Made by a program: the position numbers and the translations under genes. DNA of 64,000 nt from a virus, in the IMG/VR virus record IMGVR_UViG_3300045440_000165, positions 1-64,000 of that record. One strand, written 5' to 3'. Within the stretch, counting starts at the first letter, position 1; every line of letters starts with the position of its first letter. The notes beneath the pieces were generated by a model that saw only the letters and a list, made by a program, of their open reading frames with translations, did no database searches and was not told the origin of the DNA. Positions 1-6,919 of this stretch are shown here, one piece after another.

Positions 1-226
1 CACCATCGATTGATGGGGCAACCTGCCCTTTATTATTCATTACTAGATACACCACTGGCATTGGCCTAGTCGCGGCCTCAATCGGTTGCCACGTTGTCGC
101 ATCCTTCTTCCCTTGCTCGTATGCTTCTGTAACTGCGGTTAAATAATCGCCATTTGCTACAAAACCACCTCGATCATTTGCTTGCACCAAACCTGTCCAT
201 TGTTGCGGAATCGTTAGCTTTGTCAT
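1..226 (-). CDS. Hypothetical protein, N-terminal part, cut by left edge
   Basis: A frame opens with ATG at 226, directly after the TAA stop (229-227) of the protease gene upstream, and stays open for 75 codons to the window edge. The N terminus reads MTKLTIPQQWTGLVQ and a WQPIE segment lies near residue 46. I do not recognise the family. The tight spacing suggests translation in one operon with the papain-like protease. It is too short here to assign a role. Confidence 0.6.
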   Translation of the reverse strand, partial: MTKLTIPQQWTGLVQANDRGGFVANGDYLTAVTEAYEQGKKDATTWQPIEAATRPMPVVYLVMNNKGQVAPSIDG

Positions 227-1453
227 TTATAACCCCATAAAATCAAACGTACCAAACTCTTGATGTAACCCTACTTTAATAATCTCAACAGTATTAGCAT
301 CATACCCTACTTTTGCTACAGCTTCATATACTTTATCAGCATGTTCCCCATCCCATTGCATCGCTACAGATATATACTCAGATAGATCCGTCTTATTCGC
401 TAAAAAATCATGCGCTGAAGCTTCTACAAATTTTGCATCACTTGCTAATTTAATAAATTCGTTATAGATAGTACCTCTAGTTGCGCCATTATCTATCTGG
501 TCTGCCCACCAATGCAATCCACTCTCATCACCTTCACGATTAAACACTGACTTGTAAACAATTTTCATAAATTCATAATTTGATGTGTTTCCATACCAAT
601 GCTGGCCTTCTACAGAGTTAATTAGGGAATCAGAAATTGCAACTTTGTCTCCTCCACTCTCAACTTGCTTAGCCCACCATTGCAAACCACTAATCTCCGC
701 AGGGCGCTTTAAAATGCAAGCATATTGTTGTGCTACTAATTCTTTAGCTGATGTATATTCAAAATCCATCTTATTAAAACCTGTAGCCACTGTAGCTGAA
801 ATTAGATCAATACCATAAGGTTGATTTGCAGGATTAACACCGGGAATCTCCGAGAATGGAATCTTTCCATGACCATTAACACCCCAACCAGTCCATGAAT
901 TGAGCACGTTATAGCTCTGAGTAGACCAATCAACGCCAGTTATTACATATGCATGAGCACCCACCATCGGTGATCCAATACTGTTGCCATTTCCAAATTC
1001 ATTATGTACAAACGCTGTGATCACAACTGGCTTTCCTTGCGACAAATATTCTGTAATCTCTGTAGCAAATCCTGTAGATCCTTGATACATATTTAACCAT
1101 TTATACCCACTAACTTTCTGAGTTGCTGCAAGGTAGTGCACCGATTCGCTTGGCTTGACAAACAGGTTGTGAGAGCCGTAATTAAATGCAGATTCAGGGG
1201 CGATTCCTGTTGTTTTGGCTACGCTCCAAGCAACATCTATATTTGAACCGCCGTCACTTGTGAATTTATTCATCAATATGCGCGTATCATTATAACCTTG
1301 TTGCCGTGATAAATTTTCAACTGGATTGCTCGCAATTTTCGACATCATTTCAAGTACGGAAGGGATGGCATTCCAAACACAAGAATTTTGCCCCCCTTGA
1401 TCATGTGCTTTTGGCATAAGCCAAGATAAATCTACTTTAGTTAGTTTGCTCAT
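227..1453 (-). CDS. Papain-like cysteine protease (C1) fused to DUF4214 repeats
   Basis: This 408-residue protein has a papain-type catalytic domain at about residues 10-225. The Cys is in DQGGQNSCVWNA (Cys25), the His in GAHAYVITG (His167) and the Asn in NSWTGWG (Asn185), in the family order Gln/Cys-His-Asn. Residues about 235-350 hold two DUF4214-type units, recognisable as ISGLQWWAKQ and ESGLHWWADQ. There is no obvious signal peptide or propeptide. DUF4214 units are common in large secreted proteins of proteobacteria, so I infer surface binding or polymer association, with the protease cutting a host or virion protein. It ends one base before the next start. The fusion is unusual for a phage. 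Catalytic assignment is firm; the biological target is unknown. Confidence 0.85.
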   Translation of the reverse strand: MSKLTKVDLSWLMPKAHDQGGQNSCVWNAIPSVLEMMSKIASNPVENLSRQQGYNDTRILMNKFTSDGGSNIDVAWSVAKTTGIAPESAFNYGSHNLFVKPSESVHYLAATQKVSGYKWLNMYQGSTGFATEITEYLSQGKPVVITAFVHNEFGNGNSIGSPMVGAHAYVITGVDWSTQSYNVLNSWTGWGVNGHGKIPFSEIPGVNPANQPYGIDLISATVATGFNKMDFEYTSAKELVAQQYACILKRPAEISGLQWWAKQVESGGDKVAISDSLINSVEGQHWYGNTSNYEFMKIVYKSVFNREGDESGLHWWADQIDNGATRGTIYNEFIKLASDAKFVEASAHDFLANKTDLSEYISVAMQWDGEHADKVYEAVAKVGYDANTVEIIKVGLHQEFGTFDFMGL

Positions 1454-1454
1454 G

Positions 1455-1883
1455 TTATTCCTCTTTTAGTTTTCCATAGTAACGATACCAATTAGGCTTC
1501 ATAGCAATCTTCTCAGAAATACGCTGCCGAATGATAGTAAGAGCTTCTTGTGTAGGGTTGTAATCCCCCAGAAACACTGAATTGCTCTCATACACTCCAT
1601 TAGGATCTAACTCAGACCACTCGTTAAAGTTTCTACCACGCTTACGCAACTCTTCTCTGAGATCATTAAACCTCTGGAAAAGATATGCACCTTTATTATA
1701 AAAGAAGCACACATGCCCAGTGTTAAGAGTGAATACTTTTGGTATTCTTGAAGATACTCCTACTACTCCATAAGCTGTAATCGATCTTGCTAAAGCTTTA
1801 GGCACCATTTTAATCTCACGAAACTCTGCGAATAAGTGTTGATCCATAAGCTCAGATGGTGGTACTAGGTTTATTCTGGTCAT
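1455..1883 (-). CDS. denV: DenV-like pyrimidine dimer DNA glycosylase / AP lyase
   Basis: The 142-residue product aligns from end to end by eye with T4 endonuclease V. The N terminus MTRINLVPPSELMDQH matches the T4 pattern, including Thr2, whose free amine attacks the sugar, and catalytic Glu23 (in AEFREIK). The C-terminal WYRYYGK block corresponds to T4 WYKYYGK. Such enzymes cut the glycosidic bond at UV-induced cyclobutane pyrimidine dimers and then nick the abasic site. An AAAGGGAG ribosome site precedes the ATG. It probably lets the phage repair its DNA without host functions, as expected of a phage from a sunlit habitat (inference). Confidence 0.93.
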   Translation of the reverse strand: MTRINLVPPSELMDQHLFAEFREIKMVPKALARSITAYGVVGVSSRIPKVFTLNTGHVCFFYNKGAYLFQRFNDLREELRKRGRNFNEWSELDPNGVYESNSVFLGDYNPTQEALTIIRQRISEKIAMKPNWYRYYGKLKEE

Positions 1884-1946
1884 AGTGTTTAGCTCCCTTT
1901 GATGTAATATTCGCTGCTATGCTAGTATTCTAAAACATTTCTGAGC

Positions 1947-2408
1947 TTAATACAACCATAAAGTAGCGTCTGAATCAGAAAATATCTCAATAAAATTCTC
2001 TAGCAATACATCCCTATCCCCGTTAGCTAGTCCACCACCAATTAACGGGAGATGAATATGCATATCTGGGGCTTTATATTTTTGATACCCTGCTAGATCC
2101 TTCATAGTCCCAAAAACGCTTGGGTAGTCTACGTATGTAACAGTAGGATCTCTTCCGTAGCCCAACTGAGTAATACAATTAGCAATTAGAATATTATTAT
2201 TCTCGTAATAGTAACTAACAATTTCACCTAAGTAAAGTCTTAGAAATCTATGCCGAGCCTTATAATACTCATATGCTTCTGGAAATAGCTCTTTTAGCTG
2301 CTTTGCAAACCCGCTTCCCATAACACCTTTAGCATTACAGCCATGAGCGATAATACAATCACTAGTGGCATGTGCAAATAAATCACCGCGTTTAATTTTC
2401 AAAGACAT
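1947..2408 (-). CDS. Macro-domain protein (ADP-ribose binding / Appr-1''-p phosphatase-like)
   Basis: The 153-residue protein is a single macro domain. It has GDLF near residue 8, the ADP-ribose pocket segment AHGCNAKGVMGSGFA (residues 21-35, with Asn25), and a second loop LIGGGLANGD near residue 122. Proteins of this branch bind ADP-ribose or remove the phosphate of ADP-ribose 1''-phosphate left by tRNA ligation; some remove ADP-ribose from proteins or nucleic acids. In a phage it could clear ADP-ribose made by host defence or recycle tRNA-splicing products; this is inference. It lies next to denV in the same direction. Confidence 0.88.
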   Translation of the reverse strand: MSLKIKRGDLFAHATSDCIIAHGCNAKGVMGSGFAKQLKELFPEAYEYYKARHRFLRLYLGEIVSYYYENNNILIANCITQLGYGRDPTVTYVDYPSVFGTMKDLAGYQKYKAPDMHIHLPLIGGGLANGDRDVLLENFIEIFSDSDATLWLY

Positions 2409-2456
2409 AACATTCTTTCTTTATTTTCATGTTGTTACTAAGTATATGAGCCTATA

Positions 2457-2489
2457 ACATGTCGCTAAAAATGAAAATTAACGACATGT
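2457..2489. repeat. Perfect 8-bp inverted repeat at a gene end
   Basis: ACATGTCG (2457-2464) and CGACATGT (2482-2489) form a hairpin across the stop codon of the 131-residue gene to the right. There is no T-run, so this is not a classical terminator. It may slow transcription or protect mRNA. Confidence 0.45.
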
Positions 2490-2873
2490 GCAATTACTAC
2501 AAACTTCCTTTAGAATAGTTTTAGTACAAACATCATACCTTAATCCAGCATCTTTAACCCATTCTGCCATCCGTTCATTCTCGGCTAATAGCTTTTTATT
2601 CTCTCTTTCAAGTCTTTTTTCTGTGCTACTTTTTTTAAGGCTACTTTTGGTTTTTATTGTTGGCTTTTTCCAAGACTCCATTAATGCCTTAGCTTTGATT
2701 TCGCCATACTCCCACACTAGCCAATCTTTCCTAGCTGCATGATGTGATGAGCATCCTAATACAGGACTAGAAGGATCGTATTCGAGATACCACCCTACAT
2801 GCCCTACAATATCTCCCTGTCGCTCTTCGTAAGTTACAACTCCATGCTCTTTTGCAAATTTCTTTAGGTTCAT
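2478..2873 (-). CDS. Hypothetical protein with basic coiled-coil C half
   Basis: The 131-residue protein begins MNLKKFAKEHGVVTYEERQG, with a GGAGAG ribosome site before the ATG. Residues about 50-75 are rich in Lys and Ser; residues about 82-105 (EKRLERENKKLLAENERMAE) look like a coiled coil. The end has four cysteines (VCTKTILKEVCSNCTC), a possible metal site. I do not recognise the family. The basic linker and coiled coil would fit a nucleic acid or membrane surface binding protein, but this is speculative. Confidence 0.65.
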   Translation of the reverse strand: MNLKKFAKEHGVVTYEERQGDIVGHVGWYLEYDPSSPVLGCSSHHAARKDWLVWEYGEIKAKALMESWKKPTIKTKSSLKKSSTEKRLERENKKLLAENERMAEWVKDAGLRYDVCTKTILKEVCSNCTCR

Positions 2874-3000
2874 CGAATTCTCTCCTTATTCATTTAAAGC
2901 TCCTATAAGCTGTTTTATTAGTGCTAGGCTACGCTGGTATTACTTTTCAATTTAAAACGCTTGTAGCCCTGTTATAATGGCTTTGACGAGCCTTTTAAGT

Positions 3001-3273
3001 TTAATCGGTATTCCAAGGAAGGCCATTAGGTGGGAGATCCTTCGTATGCATCTCCTTCGGAAGTATTTCCTTCGCCTTAGAACGAACAACCTCTGTGTAT
3101 GCTACAAGTTTAAACTCCGCTGTAGACCTCTTACATTCCGTGCATTGCGTATATCGAGAATCCCCACACCTATACATGTCCTCAACATCTCCCTCTGTAG
3201 CTACAAACTCTGCCTCGCATGTAGGGCATTTACCCTTCCAACGCAGCTTCTTACCTTTCTTAACGCATTCCAT
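3001..3273 (-). CDS. Small zinc-ribbon protein
   Basis: This 90-residue protein carries CPTC at residues 16-19, CGD at about 36 and CTEC at about 45-48. These cysteine pairs are spaced as in a zinc ribbon. A strong AAGGAGG site stands before the ATG. Zinc ribbons of this size in phages are often transcription or RNA-binding factors, but no family is recognised here. The gene is the first of the leftward group next to the non-coding island at 3274-3934. Confidence 0.7.
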   Translation of the reverse strand: MECVKKGKKLRWKGKCPTCEAEFVATEGDVEDMYRCGDSRYTQCTECKRSTAEFKLVAYTEVVRSKAKEILPKEMHTKDLPPNGLPWNTD

Positions 3274-3360
3274 ATCCCCTCCTTGTGTCTAATAATGATA
3301 CGTAGCATAGCAAAGAAATCCTAATAATGCTACTACATTCTAAAATATATTTTTCATTTG

Positions 3361-3389
3361 TTGACAAACTTAACATTCTATGTAATAAT
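3361..3389 (+). promoter_or_regulatory. Strong sigma70-type promoter facing the structured island
   Basis: TTGACA (3361-3366), a 17-base spacer ending in TGT, and AATAAT (3384-3389); the TG at 3381-3382 gives an extended -10. Transcription would start near 3396 and run right, where there is no plus-strand gene before 7049, so its product is probably the RNA at 3396-3620. Confidence 0.75.
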
Positions 3390-3395
3390 CGCGTT

Positions 3396-3620
3396 TGTGT
3401 AGAAATACATGGGGCCGACGGGTGGCGAGCTGGATCATTCGACCGAAAGTGCTAGAAGAATAAAAATAACTATTCTTTGTGCTTGAGACGAGATATTCTG
3501 CTGCTTCTTCATAAGTTCTCTACCTCCAGACAGGCGTATAGACTAACCGTTTATGCAAAGCCGTGGGGGTAGGGGGCCTATGGAGAAGCGGCAGAATATT
3601 CTCTCTCAAGTGCTAGTATT
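3396..3620 (+). ncRNA. Candidate structured non-coding RNA with ~46-bp hairpin
   Basis: Downstream of the promoter at 3361, bases 3479-3513 pair with 3579-3613: 9 outer pairs, then about 23 pairs with one bulge. The helix continues as 3515-3528 with 3564-3577 and ends in a small apical stem (3534-3540 with 3550-3556). Several pairs are G-U, which points to an RNA fold rather than a plain DNA palindrome. An 8-pair stem (3455-3462 with 3471-3478) and a direct repeat AGTGCTAG (3448-3455, 3609-3616) flank it. I see no clear terminator. It does not match 6S, tmRNA or a ribozyme core I know. It may instead act as DNA, for example at an origin. Confidence 0.5.
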
Positions 3621-3670
3621 ATATATACAAGTAATAATATATAATAAATATATATTAATAAGTAATAATG

Positions 3671-3828
3671 TAAGTATCTACTTTAATATCTACTGAAGTA
3701 TTTATTTATGTATCTCCTACAATATCTACTTAAGTATAGTTTAAGTATAATCTTAAGTATCATCTTAAATTACTACATTTATCTATTTATCTAAGAAGAA
3801 TAAAGAACTTAAGTATTATCTTAAGTAT
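3671..3828. repeat. TTAAGTAT direct repeats in AT-rich DNA
   Basis: TTAAGTAT occurs at 3730-3737, 3741-3748, 3753-3760, 3809-3816 and 3821-3828, with related TAAGTAT at 3671-3677. Some copies are one helical turn or so apart (11-12 bases). With the adjacent long hairpin, this looks like iterons and an unwinding region of an origin, though low complexity could also give it. Confidence 0.5.
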
Positions 3829-3934
3829 ATAACTTTAGTTTCTCTACGCTGCATTGTCTGTAGCTTATAACATACATTACAACAATAACTTAATCAATGT
3901 TATTATTATAAACATGTGTTATACATCATCCTTC

Positions 3935-4288
3935 TTATTCAATTAATTTATAAATATCATCAATAATTGATTGTCTATAATTCCAATACTCTTCCTTCAC
4001 ATCCTCATCATACCTCTGCGCTGTAACCATTTTATACCACTCCCATACGTTGCAAAGCTTCTCTGCTGTACAATATCCAAGTTCAGTGTTTCCATGTATT
4101 TTCTTTACTTTAGTCCGATGTTTAACAATCCTGAGTGTTGCAATAGCTCCCTTTAAAACATCATCATCGTCGTAGAATACATATTCAACTTTTACATGAT
4201 GTCCACGGATGTTAGCTAGTACAACACCAATCATCCCCCTACACAATTTCCCATCTTGAAATAAAATTACTCTATCTCCGCGTTTCAT
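3935..4288 (-). CDS. Hypothetical protein
   Basis: The start MKRGDRVIL at 4288 is chosen because AGGAGA lies 8 bases upstream and because its ATG overlaps the preceding stop as TAATG; a 7-codon longer start lacks a ribosome site. The 117-residue product begins with a beta-rich segment (GDRVILFQDGKLCRGMIGVV), like small SH3-type barrels, followed by helices rich in Trp, Tyr and acidic residues. The family is not recognised. Translation is coupled to the 60-residue gene upstream. Confidence 0.65.
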   Translation of the reverse strand: MKRGDRVILFQDGKLCRGMIGVVLANIRGHHVKVEYVFYDDDDVLKGAIATLRIVKHRTKVKKIHGNTELGYCTAEKLCNVWEWYKMVTAQRYDEDVKEEYWNYRQSIIDDIYKLIE

Positions 4289-4470
4289 TACACTTCTCCT
4301 GTAGCACAATAAATATCAAACATTTCCCACCATAGGCCATTATTATCTTCGTCAAAGCTTAATGGATAGCCTTCAGGGTTGCTAAGATGCTTTTCATAAT
4401 AAGCAGTTTTGAATCCCTCTATATCAACCTCAACTTCACAAACAAAATCAAATAAGCTAAGCATATTCAT
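4288..4470 (-). CDS. Hypothetical acidic protein
   Basis: A 60-residue acidic product, MNMLSLFDFVCEVEVDIEGF and onward, with an aromatic C half (GLWWEMFDIY). Its TAA stop overlaps the next ATG. The family is not recognised; context suggests an accessory operon member. Confidence 0.55.
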   Translation of the reverse strand: MNMLSLFDFVCEVEVDIEGFKTAYYEKHLSNPEGYPLSFDEDNNGLWWEMFDIYCATGEV

Positions 4471-4531
4471 CCTTAAATATCAAATTTTAAAATATTAAAT
4501 TTCAGAATTAGGATTTCAAAAGTATAGGTTT

Positions 4532-4660
4532 TCAAATTCCTATGTTTTCATCTGAGGTCAACAAACCCTTCGCAATAGCATATGCGGTTATTAGCGGCAA
4601 TCGCTTTCTAAGTCGCCAGTTTGCACATACGTACATTGCTGCATAATCTCGCTTTCTCAT
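4532..4660 (-). CDS. Small basic protein, 42 residues
   Basis: ATG at 4660 preceded by a near-perfect AAGGAG site 5 bases away, running to TGA at 4532. The product MRKRDYAAMYVCANWRLRKR and onward is strongly basic at the front and helical. I do not recognise it. The ribosome site and agreement with neighbouring strand direction support it as real. Its DNA includes CGCAATAGC, a piece of a repeat seen also near 13709 and 34447. Confidence 0.55.
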   Translation of the reverse strand: MRKRDYAAMYVCANWRLRKRLPLITAYAIAKGLLTSDENIGI

Positions 4661-4785
4661 GTCACTCCTTGTTATAGCCCCTTAGAGCCATTATTTACTA
4701 TCTAAGCCACATCCCTATTAAATTATAATTTAAAGAGCTTGTAGGGGGTTTAAAATCACTCTACTAAGGTTTTTAAGCAAGATTT

Positions 4786-5310
4786 CTAATCTGTGTATAA
4801 CCAATATGATAGAAAATTAACTACGAAATCCACAGATACACATATTTCCCCTTTATTTTGTAAATCATTCCTATCTTCAATAAACATTTCTTTTGTTGGA
4901 TTTTTTAAAATTAAAGTAGACATATCTGAAATTATTTTTGGTAACGGTTTATTTGTCTTTACTTGAAAAACTTGTACACCACCTTTCAGTATAAACATTA
5001 AGTGGTATGTATCCTGCGGCGTATCCTGCGGCGTATCCTGCGGCGTATCCTGCGGCGTATCCTGCGGCGTATCCTCCAGAATATCCTCTTGATATTCCAC
5101 TTCTTTAATCATAGCTTTAAATGCAGCTATCGTACTTCTTACGCCATGCATGAAAATATCTCTTGCTGTGCTTCCATTTCCCCCTCCATACTCCACTGCT
5201 GAACAACATTGTATCTCAGCTTCTTTTAAATATTCTTTATTATCTTCGATAGTTATGTTATCTAAAGCGGATATTAGCGCATCGTAGCTTGTGTATTTTC
5301 CAGTATTCAT
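4786..5310 (-). CDS. Hypothetical protein with tandem DTPQ repeat linker
   Basis: The 174-residue protein has a helical N domain (to about residue 80), a linker of five DTPQ units (about 80-100), and a beta/alpha C domain. The linker comes from five exact 12-base repeats, so its length probably varies by slippage. No family is recognised. The two-domain, flexible-linker design suggests a binding partner at each end. Confidence 0.65.
   Translation of the reverse strand: MNTGKYTSYDALISALDNITIEDNKEYLKEAEIQCCSAVEYGGGNGSTARDIFMHGVRSTIAAFKAMIKEVEYQEDILEDTPQDTPQDTPQDTPQDTPQDTYHLMFILKGGVQVFQVKTNKPLPKIISDMSTLILKNPTKEMFIEDRNDLQNKGEICVSVDFVVNFLSYWLYTD
5011..5070. repeat. Five exact tandem copies of a 12-bp unit
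   Basis: ATCCTGCGGCGT is repeated five times without a mismatch, inside and in frame with the 174-residue gene, where it encodes the DTPQ linker. Exact identity implies recent expansion. Confidence 0.95.
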
Positions 5311-5311
5311 A

Positions 5312-5683
5312 TTATTCTCCTTTAATTATCAATTTACCTTCTAGACCATGCTTAGTAATATACTCTTGTAAATATTTATTGTGCTCTTCTATGCTAGTGT
5401 GTTGAGAATTAGCTAATTCCGCTTCCTCCAATTCCAACCTTTCCTGCAGGATAATTTCGTCAAAAGTGCTCTTACGGTGATAGAAAGCTTCAACAGAGAA
5501 TAGCAAGTCATCACTATAATCAAAATCTGTCTCTACATTAAATTGTGCTCCACTTCTGCATTCTTCAGGAATAGCTTCCAGCATATCTTTTAATGTAATA
5601 ACAAATTCTTCAAAGTAATGAGCATCGCAAGGGCCAGAAGCTATTACTACTTTCGTTGTATATGGGTGGCTATATGTTTTCAT
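5312..5683 (-). CDS. Hypothetical protein, paralogue of its upstream neighbour
   Basis: Start ATG at 5683 (MKTYSHPYTT) is preferred: AGGAG lies upstream and ATGA overlaps the preceding stop. The 123-residue product contains LKDMLEAIPEECRSGAQF, which resembles LQAALESIPEENRDSAVM in the next protein upstream, so the two look like diverged duplicates. The C half is an acidic coiled coil. Function unknown. Confidence 0.65.
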   Translation of the reverse strand: MKTYSHPYTTKVVIASGPCDAHYFEEFVITLKDMLEAIPEECRSGAQFNVETDFDYSDDLLFSVEAFYHRKSTFDEIILQERLELEEAELANSQHTSIEEHNKYLQEYITKHGLEGKLIIKGE

Positions 5684-5916
5684 TCGAATTCTCCTATATC
5701 CAGATTCCCTATATTTACTTGTGCTAAGTAGCAAACACTAGAGATAACAACACTTTGCCCACGTCTATATGCTGGTGACATAACCATCACTGCGCTATCT
5801 CTATTCTCTTCGGGAATTGACTCCAAAGCAGCTTGCAGTTTTGCAATATAATGCTCTAAATTAAGAGCAAGAAATGTATCCTCTTCCCGAAACACTGTCT
5901 TCCTTCTCTTTGTCAT
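5680..5916 (-). CDS. Hypothetical protein, paralogue of its downstream neighbour
   Basis: A 78-residue product with a helical centre LQAALESIPEENRDSAVMV and beta-rich end. It overlaps both neighbours by four bases (ATGA), so the group is translationally coupled. The shared LExIPEExRxSA segment with the 123-residue product indicates a common fold. Family not recognised. Confidence 0.65.
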   Translation of the reverse strand: MTKRRKTVFREEDTFLALNLEHYIAKLQAALESIPEENRDSAVMVMSPAYRRGQSVVISSVCYLAQVNIGNLDIGEFE

Positions 5917-6158
5917 TTTATTTCCTTAAGTTTTTTATAAATATAAGTTCTAGACACTTTGCAAAGAGTGGCAGCTTGTGAGATTGTTAGCCCTGCCTGC
6001 TTGTGCAGATATGTTGCTAGCATTATAGGATCTATAATTAAGTTTAGGTTAATATTAAAAGCTGCTGCAAGTTCCTCTATGTTGCTATGCTGTAAGTCAT
6101 TACCGCTTTTAACATTACAACGTATCATAGCGGACTCTAAGTTTGTTGGTGATGTCAT
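5913..6158 (-). CDS. Small helix-turn-helix DNA-binding protein
   Basis: The C-terminal third of this 81-residue protein (GLTISQAATLCKVSRTYIYK) is a classic helix-turn-helix like those at the end of resolvases and other homeodomain-like factors. The N half is helical and could dimerise. It is the second gene of the leftward operon driven from 6368-6396 and is the best candidate in this module for a regulator, possibly of the shared palindrome promoters (inference). Confidence 0.7.
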   Translation of the reverse strand: MTSPTNLESAMIRCNVKSGNDLQHSNIEELAAAFNINLNLIIDPIMLATYLHKQAGLTISQAATLCKVSRTYIYKKLKEIK

Positions 6159-6337
6159 ACCTTTCCTTTCATAAGCTCTAATTCAAGTTTTATTGCATTA
6201 CGTAATTCTGTAATCTCATTGATAGCTTGCATGTGACTATTAAATCGCAATTGTGCAACATTATCAAAGTAAGTTAAATCCCTATCCAGCAAATTGTTCA
6301 TTTTATTAATTAATGTTTCTTGGCGTTTATTGAGCAT
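6155..6337 (-). CDS. Small helical protein
   Basis: A 60-residue product, MLNKRQETLINKMNNLLDRD and onward, entirely helical by appearance, with a GGGAG ribosome site. It is the first gene after promoter 6368-6396 and overlaps the helix-turn-helix gene by ATGA. Family not recognised; a partner for the DNA-binding protein is possible. Confidence 0.6.
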   Translation of the reverse strand: MLNKRQETLINKMNNLLDRDLTYFDNVAQLRFNSHMQAINEITELRNAIKLELELMKGKV

Positions 6338-6367
6338 TTTATTCTCCCGTTGTTTGTTAGTGTTAAT

Positions 6368-6396
6368 ATTCTACGTCTAATTTTTGTACATTGCAA
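6368..6396 (-). promoter_or_regulatory. Leftward early promoter with spacer palindrome
   Basis: Read on the minus strand: TTGCAA (6396-6391), 17-base spacer TGTACAAAAATTAGACG, TAGAAT (6373-6368). The spacer keeps the TGT...AATTAGAC pattern seen in four rightward promoters. It drives the operon beginning at 6337. Confidence 0.7.
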
Positions 6397-6525
6397 GTAA
6401 ATGATAAAAATAAATCTGTTATTTTAAAACATGCCCACTATGATTTCAAATCTGAAAATGGCTAGAAAGTCTCCCATTTTTTTACCTTCCTTCTTAAGGG
6501 ATTTTTCCCCATTCCTAACAAAAAG

Positions 6526-6555
6526 ATAACAATTGCTTAAATCATAATATGTCAA
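6526..6555 (-). promoter_or_regulatory. Possible second leftward promoter
   Basis: On the minus strand TTGACA (6555-6550), an 18-base spacer and TGTTAT (6531-6526). The -10 is weak; it may be an auxiliary start for the same operon. Confidence 0.35.
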
Positions 6556-6803
6556 AAAGATAATATTAGCTATTCTGCAATATTTATTTATTGCAATAAT
6601 AAAGAAATAACAACAAATTATATTACTTACATTGTGTTTATATAAATATCCTCTGATAAGCTATTAAACGAGTTATAAGCCATTTTATTAATTCGCCTAG
6701 GTTTGGTATTAACTTCTGAAAATAATCGATTCTAGAGTGGTTTAAAGCGCTTGCTTGCCTCGCATTCAGTGTTAAAATTCAGCTAATTTAAACTCTAAAG
6801 ACG

Positions 6804-6844
6804 CAAAAAAGCACTCACGGCAAGAAATTGTGCCTATGAGTGCT
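6804..6844 (-). terminator. Intrinsic terminator of the small RNA (leftward)
   Basis: On the minus strand AGCACTCA (6844-6837), inner stem GGCA/TGCC, then TGAGTGCT (6817-6810), followed by a run of T (complement of A at 6805-6810). It has no gene directly upstream on that strand, which points to an RNA gene. Confidence 0.8.
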
Positions 6845-6886
6845 AATATATTAATGCTCGAATTGTGGAGGCATTTTGCGCCTCAG
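6804..6886 (-). ncRNA. Candidate ~80-nt small RNA with two hairpins
   Basis: Between promoter 6892-6919 and terminator 6804-6844 lie about 80 bases with no ORF. The RNA would start near 6885, form a first hairpin GAGGC/GCCTC (6884-6880 with 6872-6868), a single-stranded AU-rich stretch, and end in the terminator hairpin with a U-tail. This is the layout of a bacterial trans-acting small RNA. Its promoter resembles the early promoter family, so it could be coexpressed with the early genes. Target unknown. Confidence 0.6.
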
Positions 6887-6891
6887 TTAGA

Positions 6892-6919
6892 ATTTTACAT
6901 GATTTTTTAGACTTTGCAA
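6892..6919 (-). promoter_or_regulatory. Promoter of the candidate small RNA
   Basis: On the minus strand TTGCAA (6919-6914), 16-base spacer AGTCTAAAAAATCATG, TAAAAT (6897-6892). The -35 equals that of the early family; the spacer keeps GTCTAA but has lost the second half of the palindrome. Confidence 0.5.

Larger units (their letters stand above)
3274..3934. other. Non-coding island: promoter, long hairpin, AT-rich iterons
   Basis: There is no plausible gene in 661 bases. The left part has a strong rightward promoter (3361-3389). The middle (about 3407-3613) is much richer in G and C than its surroundings and folds into a long hairpin. The right part (about 3614-3850) is almost pure A/T with repeated TTAAGTAT. 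A structured RNA gene and a replication origin are both possible readings. Confidence 0.7.

Noticed and set aside
2970-2978. TGTTATAAT extended -10 on the plus strand
   Set aside because: No -35 box and it would read antisense to the zinc-ribbon gene; probably chance in AT-rich DNA.
3396-3620. 6S RNA, tmRNA, or an HDV- or hammerhead-type ribozyme
   Set aside because: No central bubble with 6S features, no tRNA-like ends or tag, and no CUGAUGA/GAAA or HDV core in the right order.
5011-5070. CRISPR-like array
   Set aside because: Units are directly tandem with no spacers and lie in a coding frame.
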